This document shows, piece by piece, positions 50,229 through 62,200 of a stretch of 64,000 nucleotides of DNA. Position 1 is the first letter of the stretch. Every line of letters begins with the position of its first letter. The DNA is from Nautilus pompilius. Taxonomy: Eukaryota > Mollusca > Cephalopoda > Nautilida > Nautilidae. Location: NCBI GenBank assembly GCA_018389105.1, contig JACATO010000320.1, positions 620,001 to 684,000 on the forward strand, in the 5' to 3' direction. The notes below the pieces were generated by a model. The model saw only the letters and a list, made by a program, of their open reading frames with translations, did no database searches and was not told where the DNA came from. Made by a program: the position numbers and the translations under genes.

Positions 50229-53200
50229 ATGCCAAAGGTTAACCTGACGAGGCTGAAGGCGATCCAAGAGGGAACCGGGTCCGCCGCTGCACGTGGTAAA
50301 CAACTCACCATCTCAAGGTTTTTCGCCTCCGGGAATCAAAGTAAATTAGAGGAACATCAGGCTGACGTGGAAACCTCAAGGCCTGATTCACGTACACACG
50401 AGGTAAAAAAAAAACAAAAAAAAAAACAAACTGGAAAACCTCCTCCGTTTACTAGGCGGTGGAACTGATAAAGTTTATTCTCCGCCGAAACTTGTCGATT
50501 TTAATTATCCTTTTTCACTTACTTAAACTCCTGCCCGACAGCTTTGTTCCTCAGTAATACTATTAACGAAGTATGTACATTCACACCCCCCAACCCTCCA
50601 ACCTTGGTGCACGAAATCAGATGCTTCAGATCATTGATAGTCCAATGGCCCGAGCAAAAAAAAAAAAAAATCAATCAAATCTACTATCACGTAGTTGTCG
50701 CCTGTACGGTAAACGCGACCCTAACGTTTTCATTGATAGATGTTGTTTTTTTCCTACTCCAACAATGAAAAAAATCCTCCAACAAACAGTAATTGCCAAT
50801 ACATCCATCTCGTCCGTCCTTCGGATTTAGCGAAACATTATCACACGACAAACATCTTTCTGTTAAAAAAATACGTTATGTTCTTAATAACCACACCCCC
50901 CCTCCTCCCTCCCTAAAACAAAACAAAACTTCTACACGTGGTGGTGTTCGTTTTTCGTGACAGACATTCACCAGTTTCCCCACTTTATGCTCGGCTACAT
51001 TCCGCCTAGTTATTGTCATGTAAAATACCAGCGAGATAAATCATCTATTCCTGGTTGAGCAGAGCTATTCCGTTATTAGTAAGGAAATTCTAAAGAAAAG
51101 GCTGCCGAATAATAGTTGACTGGATCTCGAGTGGACTTCGGAAAAAAAAAAACAGTGAGTGGATATTCTTCAAAAGGATTTAATTTAAGAGATTTCTTTT
51201 TGTGTATAAATAAATGTGTTCATTGACTACCGCTGCTGCACTGCAAAGTAGACTTAAATATAACGGTATGTGAGGCCACCTACCTTTCTTGTAAACGTGC
51301 GTTACTCGGTTTATTTTTGTATTAATAATTATGCTAAGTTTATGTTATATTTATACAAAAGTTCTATAGTTGGAAAAAAAATTTACAAAATCTAAGATCA
51401 CATTGTTTTGCAAAAAAAAAAATCATTTTAAAAATCCAATAAACTAATTGTTAAATTAGTTTGTTTTTTTGTTGTTGTAGGAACTGTGTACTCACAGATC
51501 TTGTGGTTATTAATTGTTTGGTTATATACGTATTGATAATTGCATTTTTGTAAATTAGTCCACTCCCAGCTTGGAATGTAGTTTTCTAAAATCTAGCAAA
51601 TAAGGTCACATCAACAATGTAAGCAAGCCTAAAGATATATAAATTTTATTGTTGTTGTGCGATAGTCGTTTGTTTAGATTTTTCCTTTACGATGAAATGC
51701 AATTTTAACAAGAAATTTTGAGATGCTTTATTATTAATAAATCAAGTTATTATAAGTAGGACAGTAGTTGTCTCTCTTTGATTATTGAATATTTGCCAAC
51801 TGATAACTAAAGGTCTGATGTGGTTGTCCATCAGGCAAGTGAACCAGCTCCTTACTTTTGTTGGAATACATTTTAAAGTTATTATCAACAGATCCCTTTC
51901 CCACATTTTTTTCTTCCAACTTTGGATGCCTACAACGGGATTAGGGATTTCTACTTTTTTTTGAACATATAATTCTGATGCAAATATCTTGACATAATAT
52001 ACACTTTGATAACAATAAAAAAACAATACCATAATATAATCTTGGAATTTCCTTTGCAAAAATGTAGTTTTATCTTCTCTTTTAGATTTCTATGTCATCC
52101 AGAAAACGTTCTAAAGCTATTGGAACGGCAAAGGATTCACCAGGAGGTTCAAGCAAAAAAATGAAATATTCTTCAAGAAAAGGCTCAAACAATTCTGCTC
52201 TTGAAAAAAGGTGTCCAAAATTTGTAGAGGAAGTAAATGACACTAGAGTTCACTCAATCTCAGGAGAAACGAAAAGGAAACTTCACAAATTTACTGCTAT
52301 TCCCGAATCTTGTGAACAGGCAGCTTCTACTGTTGAGTTCCAGTCCTTAAAAAGACCCCATGGAAGTTCTGAGATTTCTTTGGATGGAGCATCTGATGAT
52401 GAAATAACTGATGATTTGACATTGTCAAGCAACAGCAATTTGGCTTCATCAAAATCTTCACTTAACAGAAAGACAAAAACTAAATATACACCATTAGAAG
52501 AGCAATATTTGGCAATCAAGGAAAAGTATCCTGATGCTGTCCTTTTTATTGAATGTGGTTACAAATACAGATTCTTTGGTGTAGATGCTGAAGTAAGTCT
52601 TTCAATTACATTTTAAAAACAAAAAAAAAATTCTGCTTGGCATATTTTTGTAAAAAAATTGTATGACATGAAAAAATCTCATGTAACTGAAAAACAAAAC
52701 AAAAAAGTAAACGTGTACAGATAAAATGTATGCATATTGCTTACAGGTTGCTGCTGAAATATTAAAAATTTACTGCCACATGGACCACAATTTTCAGACT
52801 GCCAGTATTCCTACAAACCGACTTTTTGTCCATGTTCGTAGACTGGTTGCTGCGGGTTACAAGGTAGGTAACTCTTAATTTCTTTTTTACAGTTTATCTG
52901 CACAGAATTATTTTAAGATCTTGAAAGTTCAGACTAAAGAGATATGATAGTGGCAAATTTTTCTCTTTTTTGCACATCTATTTGGTAGTGGTTCATGTGG
53001 GAGAGGCATAATAGTTTGTTTGTTTTGTTTTTTTTTTTTTGAGAATATTTAGCACTTAAGCTTGTATGTTCTGTATACTAGCAACCAGAGTGAGAAATCC
53101 TTAGGAGCTAGGAAATTACAAAAGGTTATCTAACTAAGAATCATAGCAACACTTCTGTATCAGACTTGAGAAGGATTTTATTTTTTAAATTCAGACATTT

Positions 53201-56200
53201 TTTTAGTTTTATTTTTTTCTATCTAGTAATACTCATCTTGAAATATTTATGTAACTACAGCAACCACAGACATGAAAAGAAAAAAAAAAACTGTAGACTT
53301 ATCTGATGAGGTTACATGGTGTTATGGTTGCTACTGTTGCCATTCCTGTCTCATTTTAGGCATTTCCATCTTTAACAGGAAAATGGATTTCTACTAGAAA
53401 TTCTCTGGCAAAGGAGAGCAAGAAAAAAACATGCTATGCGAGGTTCAAATAGGTTAGTCTTTGATTAAACTTGTGCTCTCAACTACAGCCGGCTGGCATG
53501 TAATGCACTCTCTTGTCTGCCGCCACCCACATACTTAATTTCTTTTTATCAAGAGTTGCTTTTCTCATTTAAAATAGTTGATCTGACAGTCATTAGTTTG
53601 GCAAACCTTAGAAATTAGTTGCAAGAACATTTTTGTAGAATACTATTGTTGTTTGATAAATCTTTCTATTTACACCAATTAAACAATAAACATTGTACAT
53701 TTAGCTGTTGCTTTAAAACATTTAAAATCATTTGGGATTTAATTTTTAGTGAAAAGAAAATGTTAAATAACTGCAATACATTAAGGACAAATTTTTAAAA
53801 TAAATACAAGTGAAATGTTTTTTTTTTTGTTTTTCTGTTATAATTATTACACTTTAGGTTTGTTTTTTTTCTTTCATCATCATTAAACATTTAATGATAT
53901 TTATGCTTTAACATTTTGAAATGCAGTCAAATAAGTCTTGATTAAAACTCTTTTTTCTTGCCCATATCTGACTTAGTACACCTGTCCTGAAGCTATCTCA
54001 CTATCCCTTTTGTTTTGGTTATGTTACAATTTATTTCCTCCAGCCCAGCACAGCATGAATGGGTCTTTCTGCCATCAAACTTTTTTGTGTGTGATTTGAC
54101 ATACTGCTGCAAATGCTAAAACAGAAACCATTGCAAAGAATGCAGGGCAATGGTAGGAGATAAATTCTGCAGAATTTTGCAAAAAAAAAAAAAAAAAATC
54201 ATTTTGCCGATTTTTGCAGAGAAGAAAATAGGAAAACTAATGGTGTTTTTTTGTTTTTGGTTTTGCTACATCAAAATGTTTAAGGTAGAAATACAAATAT
54301 AATTAAAAAGGAGACCTCTAACTTGACACTAATTGCCTTCCAATGCAAAAGGCTAGCAAAAGTTGGCCAAAGTTTCTGCCATAAATGCGTGTGCTGCATC
54401 CAAACGTTTTGTATTATTGCAGGTTGGTCAGCTGTTACCTACTGGTTGGCAGATTTTTGATTATCACACTGTTTCTCATAATTGGAAGGCAAGTGTAGCC
54501 ATTCCAAACACTTTGGAGTCCACAAAGAGAGTCTACATCACAATTTTTTGCAGGTTAACAAAAAAAATTGCTTTCTGATTGCCTGCCACTGATAAACAAA
54601 CAGCATTTTATATCCAATTTTTATTAATTGTTGGTTGGTTTTATATTAAGAATTTCTAATAAATTCCTGGTAGAATATTTTTGCAGGAAAAAAAGCGGGA
54701 ATTTGTGATTGAATTCCTAACTGAAATGAAAAATTTATTTTTTTTTTTGTGTCAGTTTGAAGGAAGAATTTTGGGTTTTTATTTCTGTTTGATATTTAAT
54801 TAATATTTTTTAATTGTATAGGTGGGAGTGGTTAAGCAGACAGAAACTGCAGCACTGAAGGCTGTTGGAGGAAATAAGGGTGCTCCCTTTACAAGGGAGC
54901 TGACAGCTCTCTATACCAAGTCAACTCTTATTGGAGAAGATATCCTCTGATGGTTTATCGTTTATTATTAACTTAAGGAGACTTGTCCATAAAATAATTC
55001 CACTCTTGCTGGTGTTCAAAATAGCCCATCATATCAAAACACTGATATCTGCTTTTTGAATGTTCTGTTGTTAGTGAAAATGCATTATTTCAGCAAAGAA
55101 ATAAGACCATATGAACTCTGTATCAGAGTATATAAACCCTCACCTATGATATTGTTATTACCTGAAGACTTCTGTATACTTGGGAACCTGCAAGAATGTC
55201 AAAGTTAGTTCATATTGAAAGCATATTATCATACATGTTAATCCAATATTGTTTCTTACTACTAATCTGGATAATTGTTAGCTTATGTTATACCTTTTGT
55301 ATGAATGCCCGTGGACTTTATTATTGATGGTTGTTGTTGCTTTGTTCAGCAGATGAAAATGGCACAAAAATGAAATTTTGTATGACAGAAGGCTGTCCGT
55401 TATTGCTCTTCACAAACCCTAGTTACCTGTTGGAGAATTATGGAGGAATATGAAATTACATGGGATGGTGTGTGAATAACCATGTGAAGAATGAAATCAA
55501 GTGGCTAAGGAAAAAAAGAGTAGGAACAGAACAGAAAGATAGGTTACCATTCTGAAAGTTTGGTCCGAATTCTTTATTAGCAGGTAGTCAATTAACTGCT
55601 AACCTTAATTTCTCTGGAATAGTGAATCTCAACTTCTCCCACTAAAACACTTAAGAAAGGTTGAATTGATTGGCTGAGTAGCAGTCAGAAAGCCCTTGTT
55701 TAGACATGTCATGACATAAGAAAGAGATGACTGAGCTAAGCAACATTAGAACTACATCTTGGTGCAATGTGTTGTGGTCAGATGAAATATTTGGTTAGTG
55801 ATGACAGTATGTTAGAAGAAAGGCCAAAGAAAATAATAAGGGCTGCTGTGTTTTCCTTACTGAAAATGTGAAATTATGGGGTTATTTAGTTGGTGACAAT
55901 AAAAAAATTGATTGGATTCTCACAAAGAGAAAGAGAGAGAGATCACAACATTTTGAAATTCCATTTATTTCTATCAGGGCATCATTTGATAGGAGTTGGG
56001 TTTATACTGGAGAAAATAATGATTTGAAGCAGACTGTAAAACTCTGTGCAAAATACCTTGCTAGGAAAAGAATCAGAAAGACTTAAAATCATGGTTTAGC
56101 TCCTTTAGCCTTCAAATCTAAACTCCATTGAACTTCTTTTGAGATGAACTAGATCAAAGAGTCTAGGAAAAAGGTCCTATTGTCAGTAAGCTCTGGAACC

Positions 56201-59200
56201 ACTTGCAAGAGAAATAAAAGTTAGTTACAAAGCAATATTTTGAAAAGTGCTATTTTTGATGAAACAAGCTTGAAATGATAAAAATTAATGTTTTGCATCT
56301 TCTGATGCATAGTTTATCCAATATTTTTTGTTTCATTGACTTATAATTTTGTTTGTGTGCTTGTTGAATAATAAATTATTTATTTAGGCACCTTAATTAT
56401 TATTAGATGTTGACCCACTGTCTGGTGTTATTAGTGGAAATGAAGAATTGACTGGACCGGAGAGTTATTTAATGTGTGTGTATGATACCCTGCCCACAAA
56501 GAGCTTGGACAAGCGAAAAGAACAGGTCACAATTGGGATAGTAGTAAGCTATTAATTATCTCCTTAATTTTTTCCTCATGAAAAAAAAATAATTAATTTT
56601 AAAACATTAATGTTTATTTTCAGACCAGCCAGCAACTAAATAAATATGCACAAGACTATCGTGGGGGTGGCTGGGTGGTTCTAATAAAATATTTATTTGA
56701 TTTAACGTGTCTATATTTTTGTAATTTTCCTTTACATTTAAAATTTAAAAAATATTTGTTATAGCACTGCTTTATATCTTATAAAAATTTTTTACTCAAG
56801 TCCATAACCCTAATTCTCAGGTCTAAAAAAGGACATTTATGTCTTTGATTAAAATCTTTTTAACTGTTCTTTACACAGAAAATGGTTGCTATTAGTTATT
56901 TTCTATTTGATATTTTGTTTTAATCTTAGATTGACTTTGTTTTATTCTAAATATGTGCACAATTTAAAAATTCTATTTAAGGTTTTCTTCACTTATTAAC
57001 TACAGTGGTTTTCAGCATCATAACTACACCCACTGGTGAACTTGTAAGCCACACCCCTCGTTTTTGTTCCATGCACTTTTTTAGTTTGACATTATCTTAT
57101 TTCCTTTAATTATGGAAAGAACTTTAAGCTTCAGAAATGGAGCCATTGATGCAGCAGAACTTCATCTTCAGTTTCTGTTGTGGCTGCAGTAAATTACATT
57201 ATGTCGTAGCTGAAGAAACTTCTGAATACTCAGTAGGACTCAGCAAGGAATTCTACAAAGCCATTCACAAAAGTGCTATGACATTAAGAATTAGTTAACC
57301 CACCTGTCCCCTGTTGTCTTTGGTTGCAGTAAGAAATGCAAATGGTGACATGAAGAAGCCTACTAAAACCAGAGTAGAAGTCAAAAGGTCAGCTGGAAAA
57401 GTCAGAATTAGCAGATCTTGCATAGTCATGTGACAGCATTGCATGCTATTACTGATCATGAGTTGCATGACTTTAAAAGGAAAGTGGAAGAGGAGATCCA
57501 CATGGGCTCTGGAACCCAACACACAACAAACCCAGTATTGAGCTGTGGAAGATGTGTACTCCTACTAACTGATAGGAAGGTCTAAATATCACAAGAAGTG
57601 CTATATACTTTGTCTGAAAAATGCATAAACAGCAGGTGGGTTCAGGATCAACACTAACCACCTGTGCTATTCCCCTCCCCAAAAAAATGCTTGTTTTGTA
57701 CATCTACTGTAAATTAACACCATTGCACACTAAATCAGTTATCCATGGAGTTCTACCTTGATGGCAACAAGGAAAGATTGCTGAATCATAGGTTTTAATT
57801 CTACTAACAAGGTGGTAGGAAATGCTCAGACTGTCTAGACTCTTTAGGCAACAGCACCTCATCAGTAGCTCTCTGTTCTCATCAAGTTTAACAAACTGTG
57901 TTATTTATATCATAGGCTGTACAGCTGGCCACAGGGAAGATAATTTATGACTGTTTTGAAGATGGCATCATCCGTAGCAGTCTTGAGACTCGCCTCTCTC
58001 ACATCCAGCCAGTGGAGCTTTTGCTTCCTCGTCAGATGACAGAAGCTACAGAAAAGCTGTTATCTGATGTAACTGCATTGAGGTATGCTTAAATTTAAAA
58101 TAAATAATTTTTTTTTTACTTGCATGTTGTTGCTTTTTTTTTATACTTGGAGAAGTTCTTGATGAACTGTGCACAACCCAAACCTCATCTGATTTTTTTA
58201 CAGAATTTAATAAAGTGCTGGTATGACATAAGATGTTGATTTGCTCTGCACATACTGGATACAATTTGGTCCTAAATCTCATCTGGAAACTAGGTTTATT
58301 TTTTTTCTTGAATTCTAGCTCAGTTTTCTAGAATTTTAAAATACATTTTTAAGACTGACTCTTGAATGAATAACAAATGTTGATATTATTGACTTCCAGC
58401 TGTTTTTTTCTCTCTGTTTGATTCATTGGTGGGGTGTGCATTCTGGTTAAAGATGAATTCCAAATAATTTGAAATATTCCAGCTGTTTAAATTATTTTTG
58501 ATTTGTCAATGTCATGAATGCTTACAGTGATGGAAGTACTCACCTTGGTTAAACTTTGAGAATCTATTCCTTGGTGTTTAGGGGGTCCAATGTCTAAAGA
58601 AGGGGATGTTGTCATCCATCAACAATGTTGGTACTGGTTCCCTTGCCAGTTTGCCAAGTTCTGAAATTAGTTATGGAGTTGATGTCTAATTGTTTGTGTA
58701 GTGACTTGGACCCCAACTGCCTGTCTCAGGTATTGGTCCTAAAATAGGAATGTTGACATTTGGTGCTACTAAAGGGCAGATACCTCTGTGTTTGCAGCTA
58801 GTATGCCCATAACTGCCTAATTACCAACTAATTTTCATTGCATGTTTCTGCCTGGTTTTTCATTAGTTGTTGCATTATAATGATGCCAAGACGGACCCCC
58901 CACACACAAACACAATTAGACCTATTTTGGTCATGTATTACTTAAGCAGTATATGCTTCGCAAGACTACATATCTGTGCAGTCTGCTATTTGAGGGATGT
59001 GTCATGACTGAATGCTGAAAATGTGTACTATATCAAATTCTTGTTTACTGGAGACATACAAATAATTTGATGACAACTGTTGGGTAGGTCATTAGTCCAG
59101 TGGTGGACTGCCATTGTTTGAGATTCCAGAGGACTGGCTTGGTTTTTTGTACCTCCCTGCCGTCATTCTTTTTTGCTCTCTTTCACCAGCCAGCCAGCCA

Positions 59201-62200
59201 TGTGGGCTTTCTTCAGTCACTTTGCTTTCTTTTCATGTCTAAAAAATATTTTTTTAAAAAAGAAAAATGGAGAGTTATATTATAGTGGGTTTCTGCCAAA
59301 GTGCCATGTTTCCCCATGTTGCACATGCTTGGCAACACTTCTTGGCAAACAGTTGTTGCAGTATAACTATGCTAATTCACCAGGGATATTTCTCGTAGAT
59401 AGCGGCATATGCCAAAAAAAAAAAAAATTTTTTTTAATCAGCATCTCCGCTTTTTATGCTTTTTCTTTAAAAAGGGTATATACTGAATGTAAAAATTTAA
59501 GTTTGATCATTATTTTTAATTGTTTCATACCTTTTGCTTACGTTTTTTAGTTCCATCAACGATGATAAGATCAGGATTGAGAGAATATCAAATGAAGAGT
59601 TTGAATACAAGCATGCCTTTGAAGTTGTCGGTGGCTTTTATGGTGATGTAGAAGGTAGGTTTCTAAAGAAAAGTAAGTAACTTATTTAAACAGGTTTGCA
59701 AGTGTCTCTCCTGATAATTAAACATTGGTAATTAACAGACACAAACCTCTACTATTTTTATATTTCTGAATATCATTGCAATTAAAGCAGCATCTTTGGC
59801 TTTGTGGCATGGCACAGGTGGTATTGTGGGATTATTTTCCAAATTATCGACTTATAGAAATTTGTTTCAGATTTTATGCACCCCTAAGTTTAATGTTCTA
59901 ATGCAATTTCTCTGTGTCTCATTCTCACAATTCTCTTGAATAGTTATCGTTAACCAGTTCAAATATTGGGTAATAGTGTTTGCTTTTAGCTGCAGTCCAT
60001 TTTAAGCAATAATAACTGATTGATAACAAAAGCCCCATACACCAAGTGGAGAAAAATAATTAATTGTTCTTTGAAATAAGTTCTTTAGTTTAAAATATAA
60101 CTTTCTTCTTACAAATCTGTTTTCAGTGTTTTGAAGGAGAGAAAAATTGTTAAATGACGAATCATTTTGACATAAGATGGTATATAAACTCTTAATGTTA
60201 TTTAATTAAATGTTTTGAACATATGCAGATTATATTTTGCTACAAAAATAAATAAATAAAATCTGAAAATTAGTTTTACCAATAGCATTTAAACAATTCT
60301 TATCTTCAGCATGTGATTGGTCTTAATGGTTAAAATGTACAAGCATTTACTCAAGTTGAGATTTTTTTGTAAAATTTTTGTGTATTGTTTTGTATGTGTT
60401 TGTTTTAGCTTTAGGTAAACCATTTTGATTTTTGTTTTTGTTAATTTGTACTAAATTTTTTCATTGTTTTCTTTTCCCCCCTCCTTTCTAGGAGAGTGTC
60501 ATCAGTTACAAGAGGCGATTGGTTTGCCTGTGTCTGTGGTCTGTTGCTTGTCAGCTCTTATCACCTACCTGCAAGATTTCAGCTTAGGTAGAGTCCTGCA
60601 GTTAAGGAGGTAAAACATTTGGGTATTTTATTTCAGAAAAAAAAACAAACACTTGAAAATTTATGTAAATATTCTGTATTAAAGTGAAATTGCATAAAGT
60701 TTTTTTGTGCTGATAATTTAAAAACAGCAACAACAATAAAACCATACCACATTGCAATACAGTCGACCCCCGCGTAATCGTGGTTCAGCATTCGCGTTAT
60801 TCACGGAATTTTCCTTAGAACCTAACTAATAATTGTTCGTGGAAACCCCCGCATATTCGCAGAATCGCAAATATCTTTCGTGATTTTTTTGACTTTTTTT
60901 TGTGGCAATATATATTTTTTCACTCTTTTTAACGCTAAATTATTAATAACAATATAATTTACTAATTTTGTAATATAAATACTAACGTAAATTCAGCAAA
61001 ATATCAATATAAAATAAACGCTATTGCCTGGAGGTTTGAAAGTAGCCAATCTGAGAGCGTTATTCATTTCTCCTTGCTGCTGATTGGCTGCTGCCCACGA
61101 GGCGCTGTCTCAGGCAGATGCAACCCCGCATCCTCACATCATTCCAGTTTACCGCGTGTAGCTATCTCGAGTGTTTTGCTAAGTGTTTCTCTGAGTGTTG
61201 TATTTTTTATTAAATTATTATTATATATTTACTTATAATTTTTTATTATATTTTACTTTATATTTTGACGTTTATAGGCATTTTTATGGACCATGTCCAA
61301 TATTTGCGGTTTTTCACTCTTAATGGGTGCTCTAGGAACATAAACCCCGCGAATACCAGGGGGCAACTGTATTACAAGAACTGACATTCTCCTCAGCACT
61401 GGAAGAGCTTAGCTAAGATTTCTGCTAAAAACATGTTTGAGTTGATGCCTGGATGTTTAAAATGCAATTATACTTGCAATTTTAAGGAAATAAAACAATG
61501 GATGTGCTCCTGTTTAATATCTAGTGGGAGATCAGCTTTTGTAACTTTCCATTTTTGGAATGTTTTAATATATTTTTGCAGAAACTGACTTCAGCTTCCA
61601 TACACTGCACATGATAAAATATTCTTTTAGAGCCCTCTGAGTTTGTTTTAGCTCTCATAAATTGTCAATACTAATGGAATATGAACATTTACATTGCTTA
61701 TGTGTACGTTTTGGTAGGTGTATGTTCTACTGCAAATTTGTATTAATTTCTATCCTAACCAAGCATGTTTCAGAAGTTTTCTGTGGAATCCAAGTGCATG
61801 AAACTCCCAGCTAAAACTATGCAGAATTTGGAGATATTTAAAAACCTAACTGATGGAAGAGAAAAGGGTACTCTCTTGTGGGTTTTGGATCATACCAGAA
61901 CCAAACTTGGCAGTCGCCTGCTCCGGTCATGGATCTCTCATCCACTGACAGACGTAGAGTAAGGATCACTACTTACTGTTTTCTTGAGGTACTGATTGAA
62001 CAAACATTTAAAACAAGTGTACCTTTCTTTGGGAAAATTCCATCAACATAGAAGAAATAAAATTAATTTTAAAAAAAAAGTATATTGGTTTCATCATCAA
62101 AAAAGGTAGAAATTAACTTAAAAAGAATTGTTTTAAATGTAAAGAATATATATATTGTTTAAATTGAACGTTTTGTAAATGATAAAACAAGGTTTTGCAA

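Noticed and set aside
57295-57703. Two overlapping minus-strand open frames in a MSH3 intron
   Set aside because: No motif recognised on either strand; the locally higher GC may be a worn repeat, but I could not support a family.
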